Origin: Nitrospira defluvii | Lineage (GTDB): Bacteria > Nitrospirota > Nitrospiria > Nitrospirales > Nitrospiraceae | NCBI RefSeq assembly: GCF_905220995.1 | Contig: NZ_CAJNBJ010000001.1 | Location: 744,001 to 808,000 of the forward strand | Reading direction: 5' to 3' | Length of the DNA: 64,000 bases | Part shown: positions 16,928-25,217 of the stretch, one piece after another | Numbering within the stretch: the stretch's first letter is position 1 | How the letters are laid out: the number at the start of each line of letters is the position of its first letter | Position numbers and translations under genes: made by a program | The notes under the pieces: generated by a model | The model's database searches: none | What the model was told of the DNA's origin: nothing | Seen by the model: only the letters and a program-made list of their open reading frames with translations

Positions 16928-17899
16928 TTAGGCGTCTTCCGCTTTCGGCTGGTCGTCCTTGATGGACCGGCCCGTGTGCGCGATAAACACATCATCCAGC
17001 CGTGGCCGGTGATAATCGATGAATTCCAGCTGGCACGTGAGGCGGTTGGCGGCCTCCAGAATCGCGGGCAGGGCCTTCTCGGGAGAGTCGACCCGAATAT
17101 CCAACCCGTTTGCCTTCGCCGTGACCGCCCGGATGGCGGGAAGATTTTTCACGGCCGCGGCCAATTGCTCCACCCGATCGTGCTCCCGCACCGTCAGTGA
17201 CACCAGATCACCACCCAAACCGACCTTCAATTCGGTGGGAGCGCCCAGGGCCTTGATCCGCCCTCCATCGATGATCGCAATCCGGTCGCATAACTGATCG
17301 GCCTCGTCCAGATAGTTGGTCGTCATGACGACGGTGATGCCCCGTTCACGCATCTGCCGCACATGGTCCCAAATGCGCAACCGGCTCTGGACATCCAGCC
17401 CCAAAGTCGGTTCATCCAGGAAGAGGATCTTGGGATCGGGCAACAACCCGCAGGCGATATCGAGCTTTCGTTTCATGCCGCCTGAATAGGTCTTGGCGGG
17501 TCGGTCGGCCTGCTGTTCCAGTTCGACGAGTTTCAACAGCTGGGGGATGCGTGTGGCGGCCTGTTCGGCAGACAAATGGTAGAGGTCGGCCAGCAATTCC
17601 AGATGCTCCCGCCCGGTCAGGAATCGATCGATGGCCCGCTCCTGAGGCACATACCCGATCGTCTGTCGAACTCGGTCGGCATCCTTGACGGAATCCAGCC
17701 CCAAAATTGTGGCCGATCCGGATGTCGGGTTGAGCAGGGTGATGAGGATCCGAAGGGTGGTACTCTTGCCGGCGCCATTGGGGCCAAGCAGGCCGAAAAT
17801 CTCTCCGCTATAGACCTGAAACGACAGATCGTCGACGGCCCTGACCTTGTCATACGACTTCCCGAGATGCGAGACGTCGATGGCGACCGGACGCGACAT
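16928..17899 (-). CDS. ABC transporter ATP-binding protein (DrrA-like)
   Basis: A 323-residue ATPase with Walker A GPNGAGKST (about 36-44), the Q-loop GYVPQERAIDRFL, signature YSGGMKRKLD, Walker B ILFLDEPTLGLD, and the H-loop replaced by an asparagine context in VMTTNYLDEADQL. A C-terminal DUF4162-like domain ends in DDVFIAHTGRS. Start ATG 17899 shares one base with the stop of the LON gene (TAATG) and has a strong GGAGGGTGGGG box, so I reject the GTG 9 nt upstream. It forms an exporter with the ABC-2 permease. Confidence 0.93.
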   Translation of the reverse strand: MSRPVAIDVSHLGKSYDKVRAVDDLSFQVYSGEIFGLLGPNGAGKSTTLRILITLLNPTSGSATILGLDSVKDADRVRQTIGYVPQERAIDRFLTGREHLELLADLYHLSAEQAATRIPQLLKLVELEQQADRPAKTYSGGMKRKLDIACGLLPDPKILFLDEPTLGLDVQSRLRIWDHVRQMRERGITVVMTTNYLDEADQLCDRIAIIDGGRIKALGAPTELKVGLGGDLVSLTVREHDRVEQLAAAVKNLPAIRAVTAKANGLDIRVDSPEKALPAILEAANRLTCQLEFIDYHRPRLDDVFIAHTGRSIKDDQPKAEDA

Positions 17900-18588
17900 T
17901 ATCCCCACCCTCCCGCGCCCCGCCGCTCCGCCAGTTTGAATTGAATCAGATCACTGAGACGGCGCGCCTGCTGCGCCACATGCTCGGCTTCCAACAGAAA
18001 CTGCTTTTCCAGCGGGGTGCAGTCCAGGTACGTGGAGAGGGAGTTCACAAAGACCTCGTCGCTGACGTCGGGACGAACCAGACTATGCAGCGGCGAGGCC
18101 TCTTCGTCTGCCTTGAGGTATTCGCCGAGCACATCCATGAGATACCGGCGCAGTGCCGGCTCGAGCAAGACCGCCCCGTCACGCGGCTTCAGCACAATGC
18201 GGGCTTCACGATAACTTTTGTCAAAAAACTCTTCTTGGATCTCGTAACGTTCCAGCCCCTGCAGCAGAATGTTCGAGCGGCCGTCGGACAAGGCCTGCAC
18301 ACTTGCCAAACGCCCGACACAGCCAATGGAAAATATCGGCGGATTGCCCTCGTACTGCTCTTCCCACCCTTCCTTCAACAACGCCATGCCGATGCATTGC
18401 CCTCCCGCGGCTGCATCCGCTACCATTTGGCGGTACCGCGGCTCGAAGACATGCAGGGGCAGATAGGTTTTGGGGAAGAACACCACGTTGGGGAGCGGGA
18501 ACAGGGGAATACGTTCGGGGACCGGAAAAGGCTGGGCTTTTCCCGCCAACTCCCGGTTGGATTGTTCACGTTCAGGCTCAAGAAACAT
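17899..18588 (-). CDS. LON substrate-binding-domain protein
   Basis: A 229-residue protein that is only the N-terminal LON (PUA-like) domain, without AAA+ or protease parts. Typical motifs are IPLFPLPNVVFFP, LHVFEPRYRQMV, IGMALL, IGCVGRL and the ILLQGLERYEI strand. Such stand-alone LON-N proteins are widespread and mostly uncharacterised. It leads the ABC/SirB1-like cluster and is joined to the ATPase by a TAATG junction. No ribosome site is present; a TTGACA-18-TATCGT promoter ends 5 nt before the ATG. Confidence 0.88.
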   Translation of the reverse strand: MFLEPEREQSNRELAGKAQPFPVPERIPLFPLPNVVFFPKTYLPLHVFEPRYRQMVADAAAGGQCIGMALLKEGWEEQYEGNPPIFSIGCVGRLASVQALSDGRSNILLQGLERYEIQEEFFDKSYREARIVLKPRDGAVLLEPALRRYLMDVLGEYLKADEEASPLHSLVRPDVSDEVFVNSLSTYLDCTPLEKQFLLEAEHVAQQARRLSDLIQFKLAERRGAGGWG

Positions 18589-18593
18589 GACTC

Positions 18594-18623
18594 ACGATAG
18601 CCGATGCTTTTCTACGTTGTCAA
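18594..18623 (-). promoter_or_regulatory. Promoter of the LON-ABC-SirB1 cluster
   Basis: On the minus strand, TTGACA (18618-18623), 18-nt spacer and TATCGT (18594-18599). The -10 ends 5 nt before ATG 18588, giving a predicted leaderless transcript. Confidence 0.65.
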
Positions 18624-18760
18624 CGCTGCCGCCGGTCGCCATCGCGATGACGACCATGAGCAAACCATCATGAATACTGGCGATTCTTCATCTGTCTATC
18701 AAAAAATCCGACACGCCGGTCCCCTCTTCACCCGCACCAGTACCGGCTGGTAAGGCGAGC

Positions 18761-19900
18761 ATGACAGCATTCCTCCTCGCATGCCTCACGATGTTGCTGC
18801 TGCCGGCGGGCTGGACGGCCATCACTCCAGCCTCGATCGCCATGGAACCTCCCCCAAGTGCCTTCGACCTCGCCGCACCTGGGTACCGCTATCAATTTCC
18901 CCAGGACCATGGCGCGCACGAGCGCTTTCGCACCGAATGGTGGTACTACACCGGCCACCTGACCAGTTCGACCGGCCGCCGGTTTGGTTTTCAACTGACG
19001 TTCTTTCGCCGTGGCATTCCTCCTGAAGAGGTCCGAACTCTGCCCTCTCAATGGTCCATCCAGCAACTCTATCTGGCGCACATCGCTCTGACCGATCTAG
19101 AGAACGGCCGATTCCTTTACGCGGACAAACTCAGCCGCGCAGGACTCGGCAAGGCCGGGGCAGAGACGGGCCGGTTGCATGTGTGGATCGACCGCTGGTC
19201 GCTGTCGCTCGATGACGCCCCAACCCCGCGTCACCTCCTGCAGGCCGCGACCGAGACGTTTGCCCTCGATCTGGCGCTGATACCTAGGAAGCCGGCGGTC
19301 GTGCATGGCCAGAACGGCATCAGCCGCAAAGGCCCCGCATCCGGACAGGCTTCGCACTACTACTCACTGACTCGGCTGGCCGCCGAGGGCCACATGCGCC
19401 TGGGAACCGAGACCTTTGCCGTGACCGGTCTCAGCTGGATGGATCATGAATTCGGCTCGGCCGACTTGGCGGACGACGTGGTGGGATGGGACTGGTTCAG
19501 CCTGCAGCTCAGCGACTCAACAGAGTTGATGTGGTATTCCCTGCGGCATGCCGACGGCTCATCCGACCCGGTGTCCGGAGGCACGCTCGTCCTGGCCGAC
19601 GGCAAAACCCAACCACTGAGGCTCGAGGACCTGACCATTGAGCCCCGTTCGCATTGGACCAGCACTCGATCCGGCGGACGGTACCCCCAACGCTGGCGGC
19701 TCAGGGCCCCATCACTCGGCCTAGACCTGGACGTGGCATCACTCCTCGCCGATCAGGAATTGGATACGGCCCGCAGCACAGGGGTGACCTACTGGGAAGG
19801 GGCGGTGTCTGCCTCAGGGTCGGCACGTGGGGCGCCTGTGACCGGCAGCGGATACGTGGAAATGACCGGCTATGCAGAACGGATGGCGCCGAAATTGTGA
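18761..19900 (+). CDS. Secreted CrtC/AttH-like lipocalin-fold hydrolase
   Basis: A 379-residue protein with an N-terminal hydrophobic signal (AFLLACLTMLLLPAGWTA) and the hallmark TEWWYYTGHL (about residues 51-60). Later GLSWMDHEFGS, WDWFSLQL and VTYWEGAVSASG are typical of the carotenoid 1,2-hydratase/AttH family (COG5621). Most non-phototroph members sit next to lipoprotein-release-type ABC transporters and are not carotenoid enzymes, so no reaction is assigned. The ribosome site is TAAGG, 7 nt upstream. No transporter partner lies next to it here. Confidence 0.85.
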   Translation: MTAFLLACLTMLLLPAGWTAITPASIAMEPPPSAFDLAAPGYRYQFPQDHGAHERFRTEWWYYTGHLTSSTGRRFGFQLTFFRRGIPPEEVRTLPSQWSIQQLYLAHIALTDLENGRFLYADKLSRAGLGKAGAETGRLHVWIDRWSLSLDDAPTPRHLLQAATETFALDLALIPRKPAVVHGQNGISRKGPASGQASHYYSLTRLAAEGHMRLGTETFAVTGLSWMDHEFGSADLADDVVGWDWFSLQLSDSTELMWYSLRHADGSSDPVSGGTLVLADGKTQPLRLEDLTIEPRSHWTSTRSGGRYPQRWRLRAPSLGLDLDVASLLADQELDTARSTGVTYWEGAVSASGSARGAPVTGSGYVEMTGYAERMAPKL

Positions 19901-19930
19901 CCTTCCGCCACCAGACAACCATGTCTCACC

Positions 19931-19960
19931 TTGACTCAGTCGCGACGCTATGGTTAGGTC
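19931..19960 (+). promoter_or_regulatory. Promoter of the Asp-box lipoprotein gene
   Basis: TTGACT (19931-19936), 18-nt spacer, TAGGTC (19955-19960), 13 nt before ATG 19974. Confidence 0.5.
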
Positions 19961-19973
19961 TGCGGCCACTGTG

Positions 19974-21026
19974 ATGTCCTTCATACCAACTCGATTCATG
20001 ACCCTGCTCCGGCGATCCGTCTGCCTCGTTGGTCTCTTCCTGTTGGCCTGCGGTTCACGTGAATCGGCCGTGGTGTCGATTGCGCTCCACCCGTCCAACC
20101 CGAACATCGTCTACGTGGCCACGAACGATGCCGTGCATAAGACGCGCGACGGCGGAGCGACCTGGGAGCAATTTCCCGCATTCACGGCTCGCCGCGTCAC
20201 GACGCTCGCAATCGACCCGAAACTTCCCGCCACGGTGTATGCCGGTACCATGGGCGACGCCATTTACAAGAGTCCCGACGGGGGCCAGCACTGGCTCCCG
20301 CACAATGTCGGGCTCAAGGAGCATGTGTCTTTCATCAATGAAATCATCTTCCATCCCGACAACACCGAACTGATCTACCTCGCCACCACTGTCGGCGCCT
20401 TCATCTCCAAGAACGGCGGACGGGAATGGGAGGAACGCATGGCGGGCATGAAGGAGGTACACATCGTCACGTGCATCACGATGGACCACCAACACCCTCG
20501 CGTCTTGTACGCGGGAACGACCGGCGGGACCTATCGCAGCGAAGACGGCGGCTCCTCCTGGCAGAAAAAAAACCAGGGCCTCATTCCTGATGACGTGTTG
20601 AATGCGGCCATGGCGCTCGGAGTCAATGTGCTGGCAGTCGAGCCGCATAATTCCGAGATCGTTTATGCGGCCACGACCAAGGGCCTCTTCCGATCCACCA
20701 ATCGAGGGGAGTACTGGGAGCAGATCGGGCAGGAGTTGTCGAATCAATTCATCAGCACGCTGGCTCTGCATCCGACGGACCCCAAGATTCTGTACATCGG
20801 CGGTCCGGACGGGATACGGAAGACCATCGACGGCGGGAAAACCTGGCAGGCCCAGAATCAAGGGTTGACGACTCTGAACATTCGTACCATCAGCATCAGC
20901 GCGAGTGATCCCCAGTTGCTGTACCTCGGCACCAATGGAAGCGGACTCTACCGCTCCACCGACGGCGGACAGAACTGGGCACCGATCCCGCTGACCGGTC
21001 CAGACCACACGCCCCCCAAAGTCTAA
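19974..21026 (+). CDS. Asp-box (BNR) beta-propeller lipoprotein, Ycf48-like
   Basis: A 350-residue lipoprotein. The signal sequence ends in the lipobox FLLACGS. The rest is about seven blades each carrying an Asp-box: RDGGATW, SPDGGQHW, KNGGREW, SEDGGSSW, STNRGEYW, TIDGGKTW and STDGGQNW. These alternate with PxxPxxVYVAT-like strands. The fold is that of Ycf48/HCF136 assembly factors, sortilin propellers and sialidases; no catalytic residues are visible, so a binding role in the periplasm is likely. ATG 19998 is a possible alternative start. It is followed 21 nt later by a histidine phosphatase gene. Confidence 0.85.
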   Translation: MSFIPTRFMTLLRRSVCLVGLFLLACGSRESAVVSIALHPSNPNIVYVATNDAVHKTRDGGATWEQFPAFTARRVTTLAIDPKLPATVYAGTMGDAIYKSPDGGQHWLPHNVGLKEHVSFINEIIFHPDNTELIYLATTVGAFISKNGGREWEERMAGMKEVHIVTCITMDHQHPRVLYAGTTGGTYRSEDGGSSWQKKNQGLIPDDVLNAAMALGVNVLAVEPHNSEIVYAATTKGLFRSTNRGEYWEQIGQELSNQFISTLALHPTDPKILYIGGPDGIRKTIDGGKTWQAQNQGLTTLNIRTISISASDPQLLYLGTNGSGLYRSTDGGQNWAPIPLTGPDHTPPKV

Positions 21027-21047
21027 AGGGGTCCACGAGAATCCGGC

Positions 21048-21656
21048 ATGCCGACGCTGCTGCTCATTCGCCATGGAGAAACCGACTGGAATCGATCCGG
21101 TCGGGTGATGGGCGATCAGCCGATTCCCCTCAACTATACCGGCGAGCAACAGGCCCGTGCCTGCGCCGACATGCTGGCGCAGACTCCGATCGCCGGAATT
21201 TTCACCAGCCCCGTGCTCCGTGCCGTGCAAACGGCCGACATCCTGAGCCAGGCACAGGCAACCCGGCCCCAACATCTGGCCGGATTGCGTGAGATCGGGG
21301 TCGGCGACTGGATCAATCGATATTGGCAGGACTTTGCTGAAGAAACGGCCAAGCGGAACTGGTACACACAGCCGGATCAGGCCCGCCCAATCGGCGGTGA
21401 AACACTGCGGGAAGTGCAGAAACGGGCGGTAACCGCCGTCGAACAGGTGCTACAGACGGCGCACGAGGCGACCTATCTCCTGGTGTCCCACGGCGACGTC
21501 ATTCGGGCGCTGCTCGCCCATTACCTCCGGCTCAACCTGACGGCCCTCCGTCATGCGCGTATCGACCATGCGGGGGTGAGCGGGCTGAAACTGGCCGACG
21601 ACATCGCTCATCTGCTGTTCCTTAACCATCGCCCCGGTGTGGGCAGGCTGGCCTGA
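21048..21656 (+). CDS. Histidine phosphatase (phosphoglycerate mutase-like)
   Basis: A 202-residue branch-1 histidine phosphatase. The catalytic motif LIRHGETDWNRSGRVMG is at 6-22, then TSPVLRAVQTADIL, the proton-donor Glu region LREIGVGDW, and the second histidine in LLVSHGDVIRALLAHYL. Many small enzymes of this type act as cobalamin or sugar phosphatases rather than glycolytic mutases. A better candidate for GpmA is at 53919. It is probably co-transcribed with the lipoprotein gene upstream. Confidence 0.85.
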   Translation: MPTLLLIRHGETDWNRSGRVMGDQPIPLNYTGEQQARACADMLAQTPIAGIFTSPVLRAVQTADILSQAQATRPQHLAGLREIGVGDWINRYWQDFAEETAKRNWYTQPDQARPIGGETLREVQKRAVTAVEQVLQTAHEATYLLVSHGDVIRALLAHYLRLNLTALRHARIDHAGVSGLKLADDIAHLLFLNHRPGVGRLA

Positions 21657-21729
21657 GCCGCGCACGCCGCCCAAGCCGCACTCTTCACGAACGCTTTTCC
21701 TGCAACCACCGACACAGCGCTGCGACAAG

Positions 21730-21756
21730 CTGACGTGCAGCTGAGCCGCACGTCAG
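21730..21756. terminator. Perfect 9-bp inverted repeat between convergent genes
   Basis: CTGACGTGC (21730-21738) and GCACGTCAG (21748-21756) with a 9-nt loop lie between the phosphatase and the minus-strand lipoprotein. It has no U-tract, so it is a hairpin terminator candidate for either direction or a protein-binding palindrome. Confidence 0.5.
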
Positions 21757-21814
21757 TGGATAGGCTCGCTTGGCATCTCGTCGGTTTCGACACAACCCTC
21801 GTCAGTCATGCGGG

Positions 21815-22291
21815 CTAATGAGCGGACGCGCCCTCTGCGCCCTTTCCGTAGTAACGACTGCCATAGCGCTTCAACTCATCGGACATGGCCGTCCATTCCT
21901 CGGCCGTCAACAACGACTTCATCTTGAACCGAAGCCCAAGAATCTTGGCGGCCGAGCGCATCCGGTTCGTGTTGAGCTCATCGAGGATCTTCGTGAACTC
22001 CTCCGGGGAAGCGGAATAGTTGGCATTCAATTCGTACAGCGCACGATGCGATTGACGGTGTTGTTCCCGCGCCGACTTGATCTCGGTGATCATTTCCCCC
22101 ATCACCACGTTGACCTGCTTGGCGGTCTCTGGATTCTTCACGTGTTTTTCAATCAGACCACTCACATCCTGAGAGGCCTTGCTCCAGTAGTAGTCTCCCT
22201 TTCCATGTTCATAGCTCCCATGGTGGTGGGAACAGCCGCTCAACCCGGCCGCGAGGACTCCGACAAGCACCAGCAATGATCGATAACGCAT
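21815..22291 (-). CDS. Spy/CpxP-like periplasmic lipoprotein
   Basis: A 158-residue lipoprotein with lipobox GLSGCSHHH. The His-rich mature N-terminus is followed by two long helices (KQVNVVMGEMITEIKSAREQ and EEFTKILDELNTNRMRSAA) and LLTAEEW near the end, resembling the LTxxQ-type motif of Spy/CpxP and heavy-metal sensor proteins. A chaperone or metal-sensing role in the periplasm is inferred. Start ATG 22291 has GGAGGG 5 nt upstream; the longer frame lacks support. A perfect 10-bp palindrome, GTTGCGCAAC, lies about 50 nt upstream. Confidence 0.78.
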   Translation of the reverse strand: MRYRSLLVLVGVLAAGLSGCSHHHGSYEHGKGDYYWSKASQDVSGLIEKHVKNPETAKQVNVVMGEMITEIKSAREQHRQSHRALYELNANYSASPEEFTKILDELNTNRMRSAAKILGLRFKMKSLLTAEEWTAMSDELKRYGSRYYGKGAEGASAH

Positions 22292-22398
22292 GATACCCTC
22301 CATGATAAAAAATGTGATTCGTCTGGAAAACGCGTTGCGCAACCGCGTGCCTCTCCCGTAAGCTCCCTCAGAACTTGAGCAGAGGCGAGGAGGACCGC

Positions 22399-22755
22399 AT
22401 GGGCGAGGACACAGGACGCCAATCAGGACCAGAGGCGATCGAAGCACTCCGGCAGGAATTCCGGGGACACCTCGCTCTCTTTTACAGCCGCCTCAAGCTT
22501 GCTGCCCCTTATGACAGTGTCGAAAAGGCCCTGGGAGCCCTGACCAAGACACTCAAAACTCTACCGCCCGAGGAGTTGCACCGATTGGCCTCGGACAGGT
22601 CACAACGATGGACGCATTTTCGGGCGGCCTTCGTCGACTCAGGCTTGAATCTGAAACACCGCGGCATCATCGCCGGCCTGGCACAATCAGGAACCCCATT
22701 GGACCTGCCTGAGGAATTCGACCATCTCCTGAGTCTGTACCGTCGAACCTCGTAA
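22399..22755 (+). CDS. Small soluble protein of unknown function
   Basis: A 118-residue protein with a strong AGGAGG box 5 nt before ATG 22399. It is helical and charged, with repeated ALGALTKTLKTLPPEEL-like segments. There are no cysteines, signal or membrane segment. I do not recognise the family. It is divergent from the Spy-like lipoprotein gene with a 107-bp shared upstream region. Confidence 0.7.
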   Translation: MGEDTGRQSGPEAIEALRQEFRGHLALFYSRLKLAAPYDSVEKALGALTKTLKTLPPEELHRLASDRSQRWTHFRAAFVDSGLNLKHRGIIAGLAQSGTPLDLPEEFDHLLSLYRRTS

Positions 22756-22813
22756 CCTCAGGTGCGAGAGAGGGGCCTACTTCCTCGCCTTCCCCCCTGC
22801 ACTGCACCATCAG

Positions 22814-23434
22814 CTACACTGCCCGTTCATGTTCCAGGGCAATAGCTTTCAGCTCCGTATACACGAGCATCAACCGCGTATTTTCGATGCGATAGGCCAC
22901 CGTGACCGTCAACAGGCCGAAGGCCACCACGATGATCCCGACTCCCGTCACCCCGACTCCCAGCAACACACTCCCTAACGAATCGAGGCCGCCCTGCAAG
23001 AGATAGGTGATCAGGAAACCCACGGTCCCGAATCCCACGAGACCGAACCACAGAAACGTGAGGATCGACGAAGACCAGGGCACGCGCTTGGTGCAGACCA
23101 GACGAAGCCCTTCACCGTCGGAGATCAACTCGATGGAGCCTTTCAATGGCCAAGCCGTGCGGAAGCGCATGGAGAAGAGGCGATGGGTCGGCCTGATGAC
23201 CATGCGATTCACCTCGGGGAAGACCCGCGCCACGCCGTGCGGCAAACTTAAAAACCCGTTCGCGTCGAACGCGCGCAGCAGCTTCGGGAGTGTGAGCGCA
23301 GGAAATCGGTCCTGGACCTGCCCGATTCCATAACCATACCGACCTGCGTCGGAAGTGAGACGGGTATAGTACATCCAGTCACCGATGAGCAGGCCGATGA
23401 ACAACACAATGGCAAACGCCCCGGCTAACAACAT
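22814..23434 (-). CDS. Membrane protein of unknown function
   Basis: A 206-residue protein. A first transmembrane helix (LLAGAFAIVLFIGLLIGDWM) is followed by a soluble, partly beta region of about 95 residues and two more helices (ILTFLWFGLVGFGTVGFLI and VLLGVGVTGVGIIVVAFGLL). A short C-terminal tail ends it. No family recognised. I prefer ATG 23434, with a GGAAG sequence upstream, to the in-frame TTG 23470. It is divergent from the PmtA-like gene. Confidence 0.65.
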   Translation of the reverse strand: MLLAGAFAIVLFIGLLIGDWMYYTRLTSDAGRYGYGIGQVQDRFPALTLPKLLRAFDANGFLSLPHGVARVFPEVNRMVIRPTHRLFSMRFRTAWPLKGSIELISDGEGLRLVCTKRVPWSSSILTFLWFGLVGFGTVGFLITYLLQGGLDSLGSVLLGVGVTGVGIIVVAFGLLTVTVAYRIENTRLMLVYTELKAIALEHERAV

Positions 23435-23513
23435 ACGCGAAACTTCCCACAGGGCTTCCCGGAGAATCAAGCCCGGACAACCGGCACAGGCGTTGAAAAA
23501 CCTCCGGAACCTG

Positions 23514-23543
23514 TTGACTCACCAGGAGCGCTTTGGCTACATT
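23514..23543 (+). promoter_or_regulatory. Promoter of the PmtA-like gene
   Basis: TTGACT (23514-23519), 18-nt spacer, TACATT (23538-23543). It predicts a leader of about 140 nt carrying a GC-rich hairpin. Confidence 0.55.
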
Positions 23544-23555
23544 AAGCCCGTTCTT

Positions 23556-23593
23556 GTCCGGCGGGTGAGGACGAGTCATCCGGGTCGCAGTCC
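23556..23593 (+). other. GC-rich hairpin in the 5' leader of the PmtA-like gene
   Basis: GGCGGG and CCCGCC enclose an inner GGA/TCC pairing within about 40 nt, soon after the predicted transcription start. A short T-run follows at about 23605. This could be an attenuator or an RNA-binding element; it does not fit a riboswitch class I know. Confidence 0.35.
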
Positions 23594-23688
23594 CGCCTTC
23601 ATAGATTTTTCCACGCCACACTGCTTGCCTCCGTCACTCCTGCACTGCGGAGTGTGCGGCCCGAGGGGTGTGAGTTTGCGGAGGGACG

Positions 23689-24375
23689 ATGGATATCGCC
23701 AAAGTCGAGCGAGTGTACACCAGTTATTCCGGCGTCTATGATCAGATTTTCGGGAAAATTTTCCACGAATCGCGCGAAGCCTGTGTGCGCAACCTGAGAA
23801 TCCGGCCGGAAGAAAATATTCTGGAAGTCGGCGTTGGAACGGGAATCGCCCTCGAATACTACCCGAAGAACTGCAACATCACCGGCATCGACCTCTCCTC
23901 CGGCATGCTCGCCAAAGCCAGACAGCGGCAATCACATTACCATCTGGACCATGTGCGGCTCATGCTGATGGATGCCGGAAAAATGGAATTCCCCGACAAT
24001 ACCTTCGACACCGTCATGGCGGCCTATGTCGTGACCGCCGTCCCGGACTACCGAAAAGTGGTGAACGAAATGATTCGGGTGTGTAAACCCGGTGGGCGCA
24101 TTATCATGCTGAACCACTTCAGCAATGGAAATAAGGTGATCGCCGCTGTCGAAAAGGTCATCTCTCCACTCTGCAAGCACATCGGCTTCCGTACTGACCT
24201 ATCCTTGAACACCGTGTTGGAAGGCACCAACCTCCACGTGACCAGAAAAGAGAAAGTCAATCCGATGAAGTTCTGGCACCTGGTAGAATGCGTCAACCGG
24301 AAGGGTAGTGTGAATGGAAACGGTGCGGCTGGCATGAATGGGAACGGAAACGGGAAGCACGGCCACGTCAGCTAA
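23689..24375 (+). CDS. SAM-dependent methyltransferase, phospholipid N-methyltransferase (PmtA)-like
   Basis: A 228-residue class I methyltransferase. VYTSYSGVYDQIFGKIF at the N-terminus, motif I ILEVGVGTGIALEYYP (44-59) and the acidic residue in ITGIDLSSGMLAKA place it with bacterial PmtA enzymes, which methylate phosphatidylethanolamine towards phosphatidylcholine. The C-terminal 25 residues are a low-complexity Gly/Asn tail. The ribosome site GGAGGG is optimally placed. A ubiquinone/menaquinone-type methyltransferase is the alternative. Confidence 0.82.
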   Translation: MDIAKVERVYTSYSGVYDQIFGKIFHESREACVRNLRIRPEENILEVGVGTGIALEYYPKNCNITGIDLSSGMLAKARQRQSHYHLDHVRLMLMDAGKMEFPDNTFDTVMAAYVVTAVPDYRKVVNEMIRVCKPGGRIIMLNHFSNGNKVIAAVEKVISPLCKHIGFRTDLSLNTVLEGTNLHVTRKEKVNPMKFWHLVECVNRKGSVNGNGAAGMNGNGNGKHGHVS

Positions 24376-24423
24376 CGGCCCGGTTCGCCTCAGGCATCTC
24401 TCAACGAGCCAACATTCCTACCG

Positions 24424-24804
24424 CTACGATTGCCGGTTTCTTCCCTCTTCCGGCGGCAGCAACGATCGCCCGGCGAGACAAGTTCCCGCATAGGCACTCG
24501 TCACCACATGGGCAACCATGCTCAACAATCGGTGACCTGCTCGACCTACGGTTCTGCGTGACTGTACCCTGACCCCAAATCCTGCGCCATCGATCGGTCC
24601 ATACGTTTGCACGTCCAGCGCCGCAACTTCTCCCGCCCCCCCCTGGACGGCTGCCGTTATCAACTCCCCTTCCCAGCAAATCCCGGGGTGATGGCGCTCC
24701 CGCCGTGCCGCCGCTTTCCAGATACAAGGGATCCCGACCTGATCGAGCTGATTCAGCAGCCAGTTGATGCTGGGGCTTCGCCGCAAGCGGCTTGAAACAC
24801 CCAT
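24424..24804 (-). CDS. Doubtful ORF overlapping the 24753 gene
   Basis: A 126-codon frame with no recognised domain and weaker third-position G/C bias than its neighbours. It overlaps the 3' end of the upstream gene by 52 bp. It contains GIPCIWKAAARRERHHPGI, which looks protein-like, but there is no ribosome site or context. It could be a fast-evolving gene or decayed sequence. Confidence 0.3.
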   Translation of the reverse strand: MGVSSRLRRSPSINWLLNQLDQVGIPCIWKAAARRERHHPGICWEGELITAAVQGGAGEVAALDVQTYGPIDGAGFGVRVQSRRTVGRAGHRLLSMVAHVVTSAYAGTCLAGRSLLPPEEGRNRQS

Positions 24805-25217
24805 TGCTCGCCCGCCGTCTCCCGCTCCGCCCCTGGATGCGACAGCGAGACCTCTTCAAACAAGGCCTCCTCACACACCACATAGAGGTTCCCGTGGGGA
24901 TCAAACCAGAACCGCAATTTCTCTTCACTGAGTTCAACCTGAATTCCGCCCACGATCACCCAGTCTCCCCCGTCCTGCTCAAACAGGGATAGGTCAGACA
25001 CAGCCTGCATGGACAACTTGGCCACCCTCAGGATTCCGTTCGAGGAATACCGGATGAGCACCGTCACAGTACTTTCGACCATCACATCTCGACCGGACTC
25101 CTCATCGAACATCCGCCGCTTCGCCACATGGACATCCGTGATCTGCCCACCACGGAACCCGTGAGTGTGCGTGAGCAACCAGCGGAGATCATCGACAGTG
25201 GTGATCGAATGGGTCAT
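24753..25217 (-). CDS. Small protein of unknown function
   Basis: A 154-residue soluble protein rich in beta strands (VMVESTVTVLIRYSSNGILR, WVIVGGIQVELSEEKLRFWF). It has no signal or membrane segment, and I do not recognise the family. Its amino-acid composition is normal, which favours a real gene. The last 25 residues (ERETAGEQWVF onward) look less constrained. It lies in the accessory stretch before the polysaccharide-export genes. Confidence 0.6.
   Translation of the reverse strand: MTHSITTVDDLRWLLTHTHGFRGGQITDVHVAKRRMFDEESGRDVMVESTVTVLIRYSSNGILRVAKLSMQAVSDLSLFEQDGGDWVIVGGIQVELSEEKLRFWFDPHGNLYVVCEEALFEEVSLSHPGAERETAGEQWVFQAACGEAPASTGC

Noticed and set aside
20055-21275. 406-codon minus-strand frame
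   Set aside because: Antisense to the Asp-box lipoprotein and the start of the phosphatase gene; no domain and no ribosome site.
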